A DNA stretch of 64,000 nt, from the NCBI RefSeq assembly GCF_003123745.1, contig NZ_QETB01000004.1, positions 310,001-374,000 on the forward strand, written 5' to 3'. This DNA is from Ancrocorticia populi (GTDB lineage: Bacteria; Actinomycetota; Actinomycetes; Actinomycetales; Actinomycetaceae). Made by a program: the position numbers and the translations under genes. This document shows positions 34,491-44,104 of the stretch, piece by piece (position 1 is the first letter of the stretch; each line of letters starts with the position of its first letter). Below the pieces are notes generated by a model. The model had not been told where the DNA came from, made no database searches, and saw only the letters and a list, made by a program, of their open reading frames with translations.

Positions 34491-35871
34491 CACGATTTTC
34501 AAGCAAACTCTTAAGCAAAACTGGAAGCTCTGGGCAATCTTCACTGCCCTGACCGCGGCGATCGCTGCCGTGTTTATTGCCGTATTCGATCCTCAACTAA
34601 TCAAGACGCTCACGGATTCAATCGGCGATACGGAGATCGCGGATATGGCCGGTGACCGCCTCGACGACGCCACGAGTATCTTGGGGATGCTCGGCGAGAA
34701 CTTCTACGGCGGTCTGCTCGGCGCCATCCTGCCGTTGATCTTCGTGATCATGACGGCCAACAGCCTCATTGCCTCACAGGTAGATCGTGGCTCCATGGCC
34801 TACACCCTGTCCACACCTATCAAGCGCACCAAGGTTGTCTTCACACAGGCGATCTACATGATCCTCAGCCTGTTCGCCATGTTCGCGGTGGTAGTCGGGG
34901 CGGGTTTGGCCGTAGCACAGATTTCCCACAGCGCACTTTGGGGGAATGAGTACACCGACGACGTCGAAGCAGCTGCCACTACGCTCGACGTTGCTCCTGA
35001 GGATCTCAACGAGAACCTTGATCAGATCCTCGAAGATCCAGACGCGCTCGCTGCCGGGGCAGAAGAGCGTGACGTTGATACTGACGTCTACGCCACCTAC
35101 CTACAGCTCAAGACAATGGACAACGCCTACGTGGCGGCAGCAGATGAGCTTGATGTGGACGCGGATGATGTACGCAGCGATCCCTCCGTCATCTTGAACA
35201 GCGATGCGGCCACTGAGGCTGCCGCCGATGCCACTGGGATGGACTCAGCCACGTTCTCGGCCACGCTGACCGAGCAACTTGAACAGCAGGCCGCCAGCGC
35301 GGATCAAGCTGAGCAGGTCCAAGAGCAGATGCTCACCGGTATGAGCGCAGCGGCCGAGGTTCTTGATATGGACGCTGCGGATGTATCTTCAGATCTCAGT
35401 GTTCTCAAGGATAATCCCGATGCAATGTCGGCGGCCGTTGAGGCATCAGGGATGGATGAAGATACGTTCACTGGACTCGTGAATCAGGAAATTGCATCGA
35501 GCGAAGTATCAGCAGACGCGGCGGTTGATTTCAACGTTCCGCAGTACCTAGAAATCAATCTTGGTGCATTCCTGCTCATGGTTGCCTATAGCGGCATCGC
35601 CTTCATGTTCTCCTGCATTTTCAATTTGTCGAAGAACTCCCTTGCATTGGGTGCTGGCATCCCGGTTGCGAGCCTGATCTTCTACATCATGTCCGGAACC
35701 TCGGACTCGCTAGAGAAGCTGAAGTACGTGTCCCTCAATACCTTGTATTCGCCAACAGACATCATCCATTCTGGAACGTTCTGGCCACAGTTTGCGATCC
35801 TCGGAGCCACCGGATTGGTTCTGTACGGGATCGGAATCAAGGTGTTCAAGGAGAAGGATCTTCCGCTCTAA
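34480..35871 (+). CDS. ABC-2 permease with an extra triple-repeat domain
   Basis: Membrane subunit of the efflux system, 463 residues. The N-terminal half has one helix at about 20-37 and two more at about 75-95 and 120-147. The C-terminal half has helices at about 360-380, 388-405 and 430-455. Between them (about 155-352) lies a hydrophilic acidic insert, presumably outside the membrane. It contains three gapless 40-residue repeats at 169-208, 224-263 and 295-334, with pattern LDVxxxDV ... DA ... MDxxTF. GAGGAAA precedes the ATG. The insert is not part of the usual ABC-2 fold; its role is unknown. Confidence 0.9.
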   Translation: MFSSTIFKQTLKQNWKLWAIFTALTAAIAAVFIAVFDPQLIKTLTDSIGDTEIADMAGDRLDDATSILGMLGENFYGGLLGAILPLIFVIMTANSLIASQVDRGSMAYTLSTPIKRTKVVFTQAIYMILSLFAMFAVVVGAGLAVAQISHSALWGNEYTDDVEAAATTLDVAPEDLNENLDQILEDPDALAAGAEERDVDTDVYATYLQLKTMDNAYVAAADELDVDADDVRSDPSVILNSDAATEAAADATGMDSATFSATLTEQLEQQAASADQAEQVQEQMLTGMSAAAEVLDMDAADVSSDLSVLKDNPDAMSAAVEASGMDEDTFTGLVNQEIASSEVSADAAVDFNVPQYLEINLGAFLLMVAYSGIAFMFSCIFNLSKNSLALGAGIPVASLIFYIMSGTSDSLEKLKYVSLNTLYSPTDIIHSGTFWPQFAILGATGLVLYGIGIKVFKEKDLPL

Positions 35872-35900
35872 GGCATTGAACGAGGATGCGTGAGCGGCGC

Positions 35901-35939
35901 ACTACAGTGGGGCCGGGCATTTGCCCGCCCCACTGTAGT
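35901..35939. terminator. Long hairpin terminator between convergent operons
   Basis: ACTACAGTGGGG pairs perfectly with CCCCACTGTAGT, with an inner CGGGC-ATTT-GCCCG hairpin, giving an almost continuous stem of about 17 bp. No T-tract on either side. It separates the ABC operon from the threonine synthase gene. Confidence 0.75.
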
Positions 35940-36084
35940 CACCTGCGGTGATGGTTGATGGCAACATCGAATGGCGAATCAACATGAACCGGGCCCACTT
36001 CACACGCGTGCGCCGGCAAAGACGTCTTAAATACGCACGGCAGGGTCTTCTTGCGTAGAGGCGCCAGGCCTACAATGGCAAGAC

Positions 36085-37338
36085 TCAGTGATCCGACTTC
36101 AGGCCCGCACCGCACATCGTGATCAGACAATCTGTAGTGGGCCCGTACTCGCGGACATACTGACGATAGGCGGCGAGGTTCGCGGCCGTAGTGTGTTCGC
36201 AGTACACGCCTTGGGCGGCCAGCTCAGCGCGGGCCGCTAGGATTTCGCCTTCTGGGGCATGGATGAAACGGATGTTGTGCTTGCGTGCCAGTGCGAGGAT
36301 CTGTCGGCCGCGCATCGGCTCCCCGATCGCGATGCCCTCGGCAATTGTGGGGCGTGGAGTGAGTTGTTCTGGACTGGGGCTGTGGTGGGCGGCGGCCCGA
36401 AAGAGCGGGTCGCAGTTCTCGCTCTGAACCGCGATGATCTGGGGCATTTCGGTGATTGCTCCGGAAGCCAGAAGGTGCTCTAACGCGGCGATCGCGCCGA
36501 GGTAGAGCGTGCCGTTGCCCACGGGGATCAAGACGTTGTCAGGAATACGGCCCAGCTGCTCGAACGTCTCGTAAATGTAGGTTTTCGTGCCCTCGTAAAA
36601 GAACGGGTTGTACACGTGATTGGCATAGTAGACACCTTCACTGGCTACCTTGTCGCGGCACACCTGCGCACAGTGATCGCGCGATCCGGGAACCACGTTC
36701 ACGCGAGCTCCGTGGGCCTCGATCATCGCGATCTTCTTGGGGGACGTTCCCTTGGGAACAAAGATCTCGCAGTCTATCCCGGCACGGCCGCAATACGCCG
36801 CCACCGAATTCCCTGCATTGCCACTACTATCTTGAACCACGGCATCTACGCCAATCGCCTTGCAGTGGGCGATAAGGGCCGCCGCGCCGCGGTCCTTAAA
36901 GGACAGCGTCGGCATGTAGTAGTCCATTTTCAACAGAATGTCATCATCAAAACGGACGATCGGAGTCATACCCTCGCCCATCGTGATACCACGCCAAGTC
37001 TCACCCTCGAGCGCCATGAAGTCGCGGTAGCGGAACTGCGACCATTCGGCCATGTCGATACGATTTGCGTCAAACTTAGGCGGCGTAAAATCCAGATCCC
37101 AGAGCCCCCCACACTGCGGGCAGGCCGGGTGGCGCGTGGTTGTTGGCTCCTTGTGGCCGCACGTGTTGCATCGGAACTCTAGCGAGCCAGTCTGGCCAGG
37201 TTGAGTTTGCTGGCCAGCGGCGTGGCCGGGTTGAGCTTGCTCGCCGCTAACTTGAGGCACCGTGTCATTCGCCGGTACCCCTTTTGCCCCGGTTCGGTGG
37301 AACGGCTGGTCTGGTTGCAGCGGCATTGACTCTGTCAT
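36085..37338 (-). CDS. thrC: Threonine synthase (PLP-dependent, fold type II)
   Basis: Converts O-phosphohomoserine to threonine and phosphate. 417 residues. A low-complexity Gln/Gly/Pro N-terminus, then a zinc ribbon (CNTCGH ... CPQCGG, about 56-80), then the PLP domain with Schiff-base Lys in LSFKDRGAAAL and the phosphate loop SSGNAGNS. The C-terminal part holds the remaining PLP contacts (MCGAGLK). The zinc-ribbon type also occurs in related PLP enzymes, so a paralogue acting on another substrate is possible. CATAAT lies 6 nt before the ATG with no ribosome site: probable leaderless start. Confidence 0.85.
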   Translation of the reverse strand: MTESMPLQPDQPFHRTGAKGVPANDTVPQVSGEQAQPGHAAGQQTQPGQTGSLEFRCNTCGHKEPTTTRHPACPQCGGLWDLDFTPPKFDANRIDMAEWSQFRYRDFMALEGETWRGITMGEGMTPIVRFDDDILLKMDYYMPTLSFKDRGAAALIAHCKAIGVDAVVQDSSGNAGNSVAAYCGRAGIDCEIFVPKGTSPKKIAMIEAHGARVNVVPGSRDHCAQVCRDKVASEGVYYANHVYNPFFYEGTKTYIYETFEQLGRIPDNVLIPVGNGTLYLGAIAALEHLLASGAITEMPQIIAVQSENCDPLFRAAAHHSPSPEQLTPRPTIAEGIAIGEPMRGRQILALARKHNIRFIHAPEGEILAARAELAAQGVYCEHTTAANLAAYRQYVREYGPTTDCLITMCGAGLKSDH

Positions 37339-37379
37339 ACCTAGATTATGCTCCTTCTAGCGAATAGTTTTCCGCATGG

Positions 37380-37388
37380 TTATCCACA
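37380..37388 (+). other. Perfect DnaA-box sequence
   Basis: TTATCCACA matches the DnaA consensus exactly. It is single, with no cluster or dnaA/dnaN genes nearby, so it is not an origin. It stands just upstream of a small AbiEi-like remnant. Confidence 0.35.
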
Positions 37389-37439
37389 GAATTTGGGGGT
37401 AGCCGGCAGCGCCCCTGTTTGAGCCTTCATAATCGGGAC

Positions 37440-37541
37440 ATGAACCATACCGGCGTTTACTCACTTCGGGCCCTAAGGCGGTCAGGACGTCAACGCTCCG
37501 ACATTCGGGACCTGATCAAGGGAGGACAGCTTCAAACGTAG
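37440..37541 (+). pseudogene. Small remnant resembling an AbiEi-type winged-helix N-terminus
   Basis: 33-codon reading frame: ATG, then YSLRALRRSGRQRSDIRDLI and GGQLQ, then stop. The pattern fits the first helices of AbiEi-family antitoxin domains found in front of DUF559 nucleases in actinobacteria. The rest of such a gene is absent. CATAAT lies exactly 6 nt before the ATG, so it could still be transcribed. It may be a fragment or chance; the call rests on a short similarity seen by eye. Confidence 0.35.
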
Positions 37542-37567
37542 ACCGCGAGCGCAACTTTCAGATCGAA

Positions 37568-37608
37568 ATAGCAAGGTCTGAGTGTTCTATACGCTCAGAC
37601 CTTGCTAT
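37568..37608. terminator. Hairpin terminator after hspR (dispersed element, copy 1)
   Basis: Perfect 15-bp arms (ATAGCAAGGTCTGAG with its complement), loop TGTTCTATACG. Read on the minus strand it follows the chaperone operon and ends GCTATTTCG. Loop and 3' flank match the hairpin at 52754-52790. Confidence 0.8.
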
Positions 37609-37676
37609 GCAGAGTTATATTTGCCGCGGGGACGGCCAACCCGGGGTGCACGTCGAGCATAAATCGGATTCTAGGT

Positions 37677-38243
37677 CTATCTAGGACGCCAGATGACGAT
37701 CTCCGCAGTCCGAGGGAAGATGATATCCCTGCCCCGATCTGTTGCAGTATCCTCACCCGAGTGCGCGTTGTCTCTAGCGCCTGAATCGCCAGATGCAGTA
37801 CCAGCCCAGCCAGCAGAGCGCCCACCGGCGCCGGCGAGCCGCTCCCGTAGTTCGGCAGCTCGAGCAAACAAGGTCACATCCCCGTCAACATCTGCGGCGA
37901 ACACGCGCTGATCGAGCATCTTGCGCTGATCCACGCGCTCCTGCAGATTCTTCGCCCGCTTGCGCAGGCGGCTGTTTTGCTGGCGTAGCTGATCGTTCTC
38001 GCGTTGAAGAGCGAAGATACGCGAGATCCCAACCAGATTGATGCCCTCGTTCTGGGAGAGCTCTTGGATGGTCACCAGTTTATCTACATCCGCCAAGGAG
38101 TAGCGGCGCCCACCGCCGCGCGTTCGCTTGGCGGGCACCAACCCTATGCGGTCATACTGACGAACCGTCTGAGGGTGCATGCCCGCTAGCTCCGCGGCAA
38201 CAGACACCGTCAGGATTGCAGCATCACGCCCAGCGATCGCCAT
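37677..38243 (-). CDS. hspR: Heat-shock repressor HspR (MerR family)
   Basis: Autoregulatory repressor of the dnaK operon that binds HAIR operators with DnaK as co-repressor. 188 residues: N-terminal MerR HTH (LTVSVAAELAGMHPQTVRQYDRIGLV ... GGRRYSLADVDKL), a leucine/arginine-rich coiled coil (about 78-110), a Gly/Ala-rich region and a C-terminal IVIWRPR tail. The longer hydrophilic tail is variable in the family. Last gene of the operon, 2 nt after dnaJ. Its operator is visible upstream of dnaK. Confidence 0.94.
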   Translation of the reverse strand: MAIAGRDAAILTVSVAAELAGMHPQTVRQYDRIGLVPAKRTRGGGRRYSLADVDKLVTIQELSQNEGINLVGISRIFALQRENDQLRQQNSRLRKRAKNLQERVDQRKMLDQRVFAADVDGDVTLFARAAELRERLAGAGGRSAGWAGTASGDSGARDNAHSGEDTATDRGRDIIFPRTAEIVIWRPR

Positions 38244-38245
38244 GT

Positions 38246-39250
38246 TTAACTCCTCGCTAGTTTCATGAAGTCAGCGCGAGGATCAGCATCGCGGGTAGCG
38301 GCAGTGAATAACTCTGCGGCCTTCCTCGCCTCATCGGACATCTTCTTCGGAACCATCACCTTCAAGCGTACATACATATCGCCCCGGGCCACCTTCCCCT
38401 TGGGGAGGCCGCGGTGCTTAACTCGCAGCAGCTTGTCGGTTGAGGAACCGGCTGGAACCTTGACCGAAACGTTCTTTCCATCAAGCGTTGGCACTTCAAC
38501 GGTTCCGCCAAGGGCGGCTTCGCCAAAGGACACGGGAACATCAACGTAAACATCGTTTCCCCGCACCTCGTATACCGGGTGCTTTTCCACGTGAATCGTC
38601 ACGATGATATCGCCCGCTGGCCCGCCGTTCGCTCCGGCACCACCCTTTCCGCTCACGCGGATCTTCTGCCCCTCGGACACCCCAGCTGGGATACGTGCCG
38701 TGACTGTACGCCCATCAGCTGCGGTCATCTTGACAGTTGAACCAGAGACGGCGTCTCGCAGTGGGATGGAGACTTCTGTGGCTAGATCCTGCCCGCGCTG
38801 TGGCCGCCGCGATGAACCGAAGCCACCGCCGCCGCCAAACATCTGCGACAGGATATCGTCGAAGCCGCCACCGGCCCCGCCACCGGAACTGGAGAAGCGG
38901 ACGTTCCCGCCGTTACCGCCGCCAAACATTGAGAATATGTCCTCGAATCCAGCGCCGCCAGCACCGCCTGGACCGCCAGATCCAGCAGCAAAGCGCGGTC
39001 CGCCACCAGAGAGTGCCCGAATTGCATCGTACTGCTTGCGATCCTCTTCATTGGAGAGAACCTGGTAGGCCTCCCCCACTTCCTTGAAGCGATCTTCGGC
39101 TGACTCATCGCCGGGGTTGCGATCCGGATGATACTGCTTGGCTAACTTGCGGTAGGCCCGCTTGATCTCATCCGCTGAGGCGTCCTTAGACACGCCTAAG
39201 GCTTTGTAGAAATCCTTTTCCATCCAGTCTTGACTGGCGCCTGCCATCAC
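38246..39250 (-). CDS. dnaJ: DnaJ co-chaperone (no zinc finger)
   Basis: Stimulates DnaK ATPase and delivers substrates. 334 residues: J domain with HPD (YHPDRNPGD), a Gly/Phe-rich region (about 80-150), then directly the two C-terminal beta domains. The CxxCxGxG zinc-finger repeats of classical DnaJ are absent, so this is the CbpA/DnaJ2-like type usual in the actinobacterial dnaK operon. Start GTG at 39250 with GGAGG 6 nt upstream; an ATG at the next codon (39247) is equally possible. Confidence 0.93.
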   Translation of the reverse strand: MMAGASQDWMEKDFYKALGVSKDASADEIKRAYRKLAKQYHPDRNPGDESAEDRFKEVGEAYQVLSNEEDRKQYDAIRALSGGGPRFAAGSGGPGGAGGAGFEDIFSMFGGGNGGNVRFSSSGGGAGGGFDDILSQMFGGGGGFGSSRRPQRGQDLATEVSIPLRDAVSGSTVKMTAADGRTVTARIPAGVSEGQKIRVSGKGGAGANGGPAGDIIVTIHVEKHPVYEVRGNDVYVDVPVSFGEAALGGTVEVPTLDGKNVSVKVPAGSSTDKLLRVKHRGLPKGKVARGDMYVRLKVMVPKKMSDEARKAAELFTAATRDADPRADFMKLARS

Positions 39251-39304
39251 GCCTCACCTCCTTCGAATGGTGTGCCACCCAATAAGGTGGCGCACCAACA
39301 GTTC

Positions 39305-39967
39305 TTACTCAGGGGATACCACTCCAACGCGTGCAGCGCGCAAAAGCTTCTCGCCCTGACGATATCCCGGTTGAATCAGCGCGAACACAGTCTCGGACGT
39401 TGCTTCGTCCGAAGTCTGATGCATGAGCGCCTCGTGAATATTCGGATCGAATTCGTCCCCCTCGGCGCCGAAGCGCTCCACCTGATAATTGGTGAGGAGG
39501 ATCTGTTCGATCTTCTCGGCAATCTGTCCGGTAGGTCCCTCGAGATCTCCGTGCTGACGCGCCAGCTCAACATCGTCGAGCACCGGCAGAAGGTTGTCGA
39601 TCACTGATGCGACGCCTTCTTCCTTGCGTGTCACGCCCTCTTGCTTGGAGCGGCGCACGTAGGCGTTGTACTCCTGCTGGACGTTGTACACATCGGCGCG
39701 AGCCCGAGCGAGCTGATCCTCCAGCGACGAGATGGTATTCATCGCCTCGCTGAGCGGATCGGTCAGTTCCTCGGCGGAATCGGTGGACTCATCGGATTCA
39801 GTCGATTCGTCAGAATCCCCCGCCTCACCCGAAACATCCGGGCCCGCCTGAGCCGCGGTGCCAGCGCCTTCAGCACCGGCACCTACAGACTCAGTGCCGT
39901 CCGCAGCCGCCTCGTCAGCAGTCCAATCCTCGCGATCTCCGGGAACCTGTTGGTTCTCTTCACTCAC
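39305..39967 (-). CDS. grpE: Nucleotide exchange factor GrpE
   Basis: Releases ADP from DnaK. 220 residues: a long acidic Ser/Glu/Asp N-terminus (about 1-75), a coiled coil ([19 protein letters not shown]), and the GrpE core with [11 protein letters not shown] and a C-terminal beta domain (VQPGY-type [17 protein letters not shown]). The GTG start overlaps the dnaK stop by 4 nt (GTGA). Confidence 0.95.
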   Translation of the reverse strand: MSEENQQVPGDREDWTADEAAADGTESVGAGAEGAGTAAQAGPDVSGEAGDSDESTESDESTDSAEELTDPLSEAMNTISSLEDQLARARADVYNVQQEYNAYVRRSKQEGVTRKEEGVASVIDNLLPVLDDVELARQHGDLEGPTGQIAEKIEQILLTNYQVERFGAEGDEFDPNIHEALMHQTSDEATSETVFALIQPGYRQGEKLLRAARVGVVSPE

Positions 39968-41847
39968 TTAGTATCATCCTCATCGTCTACGATTTCGGCG
40001 TCTACAACGTCATCATCGGAGCCGGCCTGCCCAGCGGCACCGGCCTCGGTGAAGCCCTCAGCACCAGCGCCAGCATCCGCACCCTCGGCCTGAGCGGCGG
40101 AGTACAGTGCTTGGCCAATGGCCTGCGACTTCTCGTTGAGTTCGTCCAGAGCCGTCTTGATGGCGTCCACGTCCTCGCCCTTCAGCGCCTCACGGACCTT
40201 GTCGGCTGCTTCACGAACGTCGGTTGCAACGTTATCCGGCAGCTTATCGGCGTTGTCCTTGAGGAGCTGATCGATGGAGTACACGGTCTGCTCGGCCTGA
40301 TTGCGGGTCTCGGCTTCCTCGCGGCGCGCGGCGTCTTCTGCAGCGTGCGCTTCGGCTTCCTTGACCATGCGATCGATGTCTTCCTTCGGCAGAGCAGATC
40401 CACCGGTAATGGTCATGGACTGCTCCTTGCCCGTTCCCTTATCGGTAGCGGACACGTGCACGATTCCGTTGGCATCGATATCGAAGGTGACCTCAACCTG
40501 CGGCAGCCCACGCGGAGCCGGAGCAATTCCGGTCAGCTCGAACGTTCCAAGCGGCTTATTGTCGCGGGTGAACTCGCGCTCGCCCTGGAATACCTGGATC
40601 GCCACGGAGGGCTGGTTGTCCTCAGCGGTAGAGAAGGTTTCGGACCGCTTGGTCGGGATAGCAGTGTTGCGCTCGATGAGCTTGGTCATGATGCCACCCT
40701 TGGTCTCGATACCCAGGGAAAGCGGCGTCACGTCAATGAGCAGCACGTCCTTGCGGTCACCGGTGATAACGCCGGCCTGCAGGGCTGCTCCAACTGCAAC
40801 AACCTCATCGGGGTTCACGCCCTTGTTGGGGTCGCGGCCATTGGTCAGATCCTTAACAACCTGGGTTACGGAAGGCATACGAGTGGAACCGCCCACCAGA
40901 ACCACATGATCGATCTCGCCGATCTTGACGCTAGCATCGCGAATCACGTTGTGGAACGGAGCCTTGGTCCGCTCCAACAGATCCTTGGTCATGTCCTCGA
41001 ACTTCGCGCGAGTGAGAGTCTCATCCACGTGCAGCGGGGTGCCATCGGCGGACATCGAGATGTAGGGCAGTGACACGTTCGTTGTAGTGGCCGAAGAAAG
41101 CTCCTTCTTCGCCTTCTCAGCGGCCTCACGCAAACGCTGCAGCGCGATCTTATCCTTGGAAAGATCCACGCCGGAGGATGCCTTCACCTGCTGAACCAGC
41201 CAGTCAACAACGCGCTGATCCCAGTCATCGCCACCCAGCTTGTTATCACCGGATGTGGCGCGCACCTGAATGGTGGAGAATCCGTCGTCGTCCTTCCCAA
41301 CTTCCAGCAGCGAAACGTCGAACGTACCGCCACCAAGATCGAAAACGAGGATCTCTTCGTCTTCCTTGCCCTTTTCGAGGCCGTAGGCCAGAGCCGCGGC
41401 GGTGGGCTCGTTGACGATGCGCTGGACGTTCAGGCCCGCGATGGAGCCAGCGTCCTTCGTGGCCTGACGCTGAGCGTCGTTGAAGTAGGCCGGGACGGTG
41501 ATAACTGCGTCCGTGACGGATTCGCCGAGGTAGCTTTCCGCATCCTTCTTGAGCTTCTGCAGGATGAAGGCGGAAATCTGCTGCGGGGTGTACTTAGTGT
41601 CATCGATGGTCACGGACCAATCGGTGCCCATGTGGCGCTTGACGGACGAAATCGTCCGATCAACGTTCGTGACGGCCTGGTGCTTGGCAACTTCTCCTAC
41701 AACAACCTCGCCGGTCTTGAGGAAACCCACCACCGATGGGGTAGTCCGCGAACCCTCGGCGTTCGCGATAACTGTGGGCTCGCCGCCCTCCAGAACTGCT
41801 ACGCAAGAGTTCGTTGTACCAAGATCAATACCTACTGCACGTGCCAT
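39964..41847 (-). CDS. dnaK: Chaperone DnaK (Hsp70)
   Basis: ATP-driven protein-folding chaperone, 627 residues. Nucleotide-binding domain starts [13 protein letters not shown] and contains [13 protein letters not shown] and [10 protein letters not shown]. The substrate-binding beta domain and helical lid follow, ending in an acidic tail (DDEDDTK). AAGGAG lies 6 nt before the ATG. First gene of dnaK-grpE-dnaJ-hspR; a HAIR operator lies about 90 bp upstream. Confidence 0.98.
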   Translation of the reverse strand: MARAVGIDLGTTNSCVAVLEGGEPTVIANAEGSRTTPSVVGFLKTGEVVVGEVAKHQAVTNVDRTISSVKRHMGTDWSVTIDDTKYTPQQISAFILQKLKKDAESYLGESVTDAVITVPAYFNDAQRQATKDAGSIAGLNVQRIVNEPTAAALAYGLEKGKEDEEILVFDLGGGTFDVSLLEVGKDDDGFSTIQVRATSGDNKLGGDDWDQRVVDWLVQQVKASSGVDLSKDKIALQRLREAAEKAKKELSSATTTNVSLPYISMSADGTPLHVDETLTRAKFEDMTKDLLERTKAPFHNVIRDASVKIGEIDHVVLVGGSTRMPSVTQVVKDLTNGRDPNKGVNPDEVVAVGAALQAGVITGDRKDVLLIDVTPLSLGIETKGGIMTKLIERNTAIPTKRSETFSTAEDNQPSVAIQVFQGEREFTRDNKPLGTFELTGIAPAPRGLPQVEVTFDIDANGIVHVSATDKGTGKEQSMTITGGSALPKEDIDRMVKEAEAHAAEDAARREEAETRNQAEQTVYSIDQLLKDNADKLPDNVATDVREAADKVREALKGEDVDAIKTALDELNEKSQAIGQALYSAAQAEGADAGAGAEGFTEAGAAGQAGSDDDVVDAEIVDDEDDTK

Positions 41848-41938
41848 TTGATTCTCCTTGTCTTACCAAGCCGCTCGCGCGGCGCTACGTTATTAGTTTG
41901 TCTGGCGGAAGAACCTATGTCCACTAGGCTCTTCCATT

Positions 41939-41959
41939 CTTGAGTCCACCATACTCAAC
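41939..41959 (-). promoter_or_regulatory. HAIR operator (HspR binding site) upstream of dnaK
   Basis: CTTGAGT-N7-ACTCAAC differs from the HAIR consensus CTTGAGT-N7-ACTCAAG in one base. It lies 92-112 bp before dnaK, in the expected promoter region, and the hspR gene closes the same operon. Confidence 0.88.
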
Positions 41960-42150
41960 TTTGGATAGACCAGTTCTATTCCCAACAGTTACGATTTGGC
42001 GATATTTCGGGGATTTTTGGCGACGACGACCTTCTCGTTCCATGCCCTGATCGCCCATGGCTTATTCGTCACAGCGTGGGCGAATGTGAGGCAAGACATA
42101 TGGCGGAGGGGGTTCCATTTACGCAACGTTTGTGTCACGATATTCGTGAA

Positions 42151-42166
42151 GTTAGGAACACCTAAC
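42151..42166. promoter_or_regulatory. Putative iron-regulator box before the DUF2218 gene
   Basis: GTTAGG-AACA-CCTAAC, a perfect 6-4-6 palindrome 16 nt before the start codon. The siderophore importer promoter holds GTTAGG-GTAC-CCTGTC in the same arrangement. Confidence 0.55.
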
Positions 42167-42181
42167 CCGAAAGGAGCGTTA

Positions 42182-42550
42182 ATGGAGTCGGTAGCTGTTG
42201 TAGCCACGGATCGCGCAGAGCGGTACGGCAAGCAACTCGTCGGCCACATGAGCCGCAAAATTTCGGGTGAGTGGACCGGACAATCCGGATATCTTGACTT
42301 CAATGGCCGGGGAAGAGTTGAACTCTCCGCTGGCGCCGATGCCCTCAAGCTGGAGCTGACTTCTGACGATTCCGAGACCGAACGTCTCGAAGAGATTGTT
42401 GGAGTCCATCTGGCACGATTCGGTTCGAAGGACGGGATGTCCGTTGCTTGGAATCGCAAATCTAGCGAAGCGGGAACCGTTCAGGGCCCGTACTCCGAAG
42501 AGGATATGAAGGCATTCGCTGAGGCTAGAAAAGCTCGGCAGAAAGCATAA
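42182..42550 (+). CDS. DUF2218 domain protein
   Basis: Small cytoplasmic protein of 122 residues covering the whole DUF2218 domain: YGKQLVGHMSRKI, a central GYLDFNGRGRVEL, and the conserved VGVHLARFG ... AW near the end. Molecular function is not established; relatives often sit near siderophore or iron genes. AAGGAG stands 6 nt before the ATG. The palindrome just upstream resembles that at the iron-importer promoter in this window, which would make it an iron-stress gene. A terminator follows directly. Confidence 0.8.
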   Translation: MESVAVVATDRAERYGKQLVGHMSRKISGEWTGQSGYLDFNGRGRVELSAGADALKLELTSDDSETERLEEIVGVHLARFGSKDGMSVAWNRKSSEAGTVQGPYSEEDMKAFAEARKARQKA

Positions 42551-42571
42551 CTGAATACCAACAAACTAAGT

Positions 42572-42614
42572 TGCGCCGCACGGACCCTTGCTGACACACC
42601 TCCCGTGCGGCGCA
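42572..42614 (+). terminator. Terminator after the DUF2218 gene
   Basis: TGCGCCGCACGG pairs perfectly with CCGTGCGGCGCA around a 19-nt loop, followed by TCTTTATG. It lies between convergent genes. Confidence 0.8.
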
Positions 42615-42727
42615 TCTTTATGCTATCCCGGGGCTAGCGGCGTGTCCTCGGTTCGCTCAGGTCCATGCCGTTCCCCAGAGATTGCGCCTCCTCCCCAAGA
42701 CTGCGTCATATCTCTGGATATTCGGGA

Positions 42728-43930
42728 CTAGAAGGCGTCACGGTCCGTTGGGCAGCTCATACAGCGCGGGCCGCCGCGGCCTCGGCCCAGCTGACTCCCC
42801 GAGATCTCCAGAACCTCGATGCCGTTGGAACGTAGATATTCATTGCACAGCGTGTTGTGTTGATATGCGATCACCCGACCAGGGCTCGTGGCTAGAACGT
42901 TAAAGCCATCGTGCCACTGTTCACGCTCGGTCTGCGTAGATGAGGCGTCCGGGGTCAGGACGCGCACGGAACCGACGCCCATAGCCTGCGCGATCACATC
43001 CCACATGTCTTCTGGGGCGTGGGTTGAGACGTCGATGCGCCCGGCTGACGCCGGCGTGAGGACCATTGACTCCAACAAGCCCGGGTATACCAGAAAAGAC
43101 TCTGGATCCACCATGGTGAGGATGGTATCAAGGTGCATAAATGCGCGGGTTTTTGGAACGTTGAGCGCCACGGCACGCTTGGCCGAGCTTGTGGCGAAGA
43201 GCTGCGCGGCAAGGCGCTCCACTCCCTGCGGCGTTGTACGCTCCGATACGCCGATCAAGACAGTTTCATCATTGAGCACCGCAATGTCCCCGCCCTCAAT
43301 CGCCGCCGGACCATCCGCCGTCCCATTGTTCCACTTGCGTGTTCCGGCAAACATCGGATGCCAAGTGTAAATGATCGTCATGTTCACCGTCTCCCGGCGC
43401 CGGGCGCGGCGATTCAGCGAATGGACGGAAACGCCATCGTATATCCACGCTGAGGAATCCCTCGTGAAGAGGTGGTTTGGGAGGCAAGAGAACGTCATGT
43501 CCCCCGGGCCGAGGGTCTCCAGATAAAGCGAGCCCGGAGCGTGACCGGCCGCGGCCAGCTCATCCTTTGTGAGCCCGCAGATCAGCAGCTCCGCCAGCGC
43601 TTCGGTAGTCAAAGTCGAGGCATAATCCGCGAGTGCACCAGCTACCGCGACGCCGTAGGAGCGCGGATCAAAGGTGGTCTCAATCGCGTATTCGCGGGCG
43701 TCCGGGTTTGTGAGCGCCCGTGCAAGCAGCTCCTCAAGGTAGAGGACTTCGGCTCCTTCGCCCCGGAGAACATCGGCGAATCCATCATGCTCCGATTGAG
43801 CCTTCTCAACCCACGGGACGTCATCGTAGAGAAGCGAATCCATCGTGGAAGGGGTTACCCGCGCTAGCTCATTGCCCGGCCGGTGAACGATCACTTGGCG
43901 TAGGTGCCCTGTCTCGGATGCGATACCCAT
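42728..43930 (-). CDS. arcA: Arginine deiminase
   Basis: Hydrolyses L-arginine to citrulline and ammonia, the first step of the ADI pathway, used for energy and acid resistance. 400 residues. Signatures: N-terminal IASETGHLRQVIVHRPG, FTRDSSAWIYDG, MHLDTILTMVD with catalytic His and Asp, and nucleophile Cys390 in GGPRCMSCP. The start is the ATG of MGIASETG: TACGAT lies exactly 6 nt upstream, fitting a leaderless transcript; a longer frame to 43972 adds unconserved residues. The partner genes arcB, arcC and arcD are not adjacent. Confidence 0.95.
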   Translation of the reverse strand: MGIASETGHLRQVIVHRPGNELARVTPSTMDSLLYDDVPWVEKAQSEHDGFADVLRGEGAEVLYLEELLARALTNPDAREYAIETTFDPRSYGVAVAGALADYASTLTTEALAELLICGLTKDELAAAGHAPGSLYLETLGPGDMTFSCLPNHLFTRDSSAWIYDGVSVHSLNRRARRRETVNMTIIYTWHPMFAGTRKWNNGTADGPAAIEGGDIAVLNDETVLIGVSERTTPQGVERLAAQLFATSSAKRAVALNVPKTRAFMHLDTILTMVDPESFLVYPGLLESMVLTPASAGRIDVSTHAPEDMWDVIAQAMGVGSVRVLTPDASSTQTEREQWHDGFNVLATSPGRVIAYQHNTLCNEYLRSNGIEVLEISGSQLGRGRGGPRCMSCPTDRDAF

Positions 43931-44104
43931 GGTCACATCGTAGCGGCTAGCCCCACTGCGGGTTTGCGCCACCTCACTAGGTAGTGGCGTGGCGCAAACC
44001 GTGTAAAGGCCTGCATAATTTCGTGACAGAGAGCGTTGGCTTCTTCATGGGGCACCTCAGGCCTTCTCCCACGAACTTATTCAGATCGATAATCCCGTGC
44101 GAGA

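Noticed and set aside
35939-36130. Small gene between the ABC operon and thrC
   Set aside because: Starts inside the terminator stem and overlaps the thrC end; no ribosome site.
37380-37388. Replication origin at a perfect DnaA box
   Set aside because: One box only, no cluster, no dnaA/dnaN/parAB nearby.
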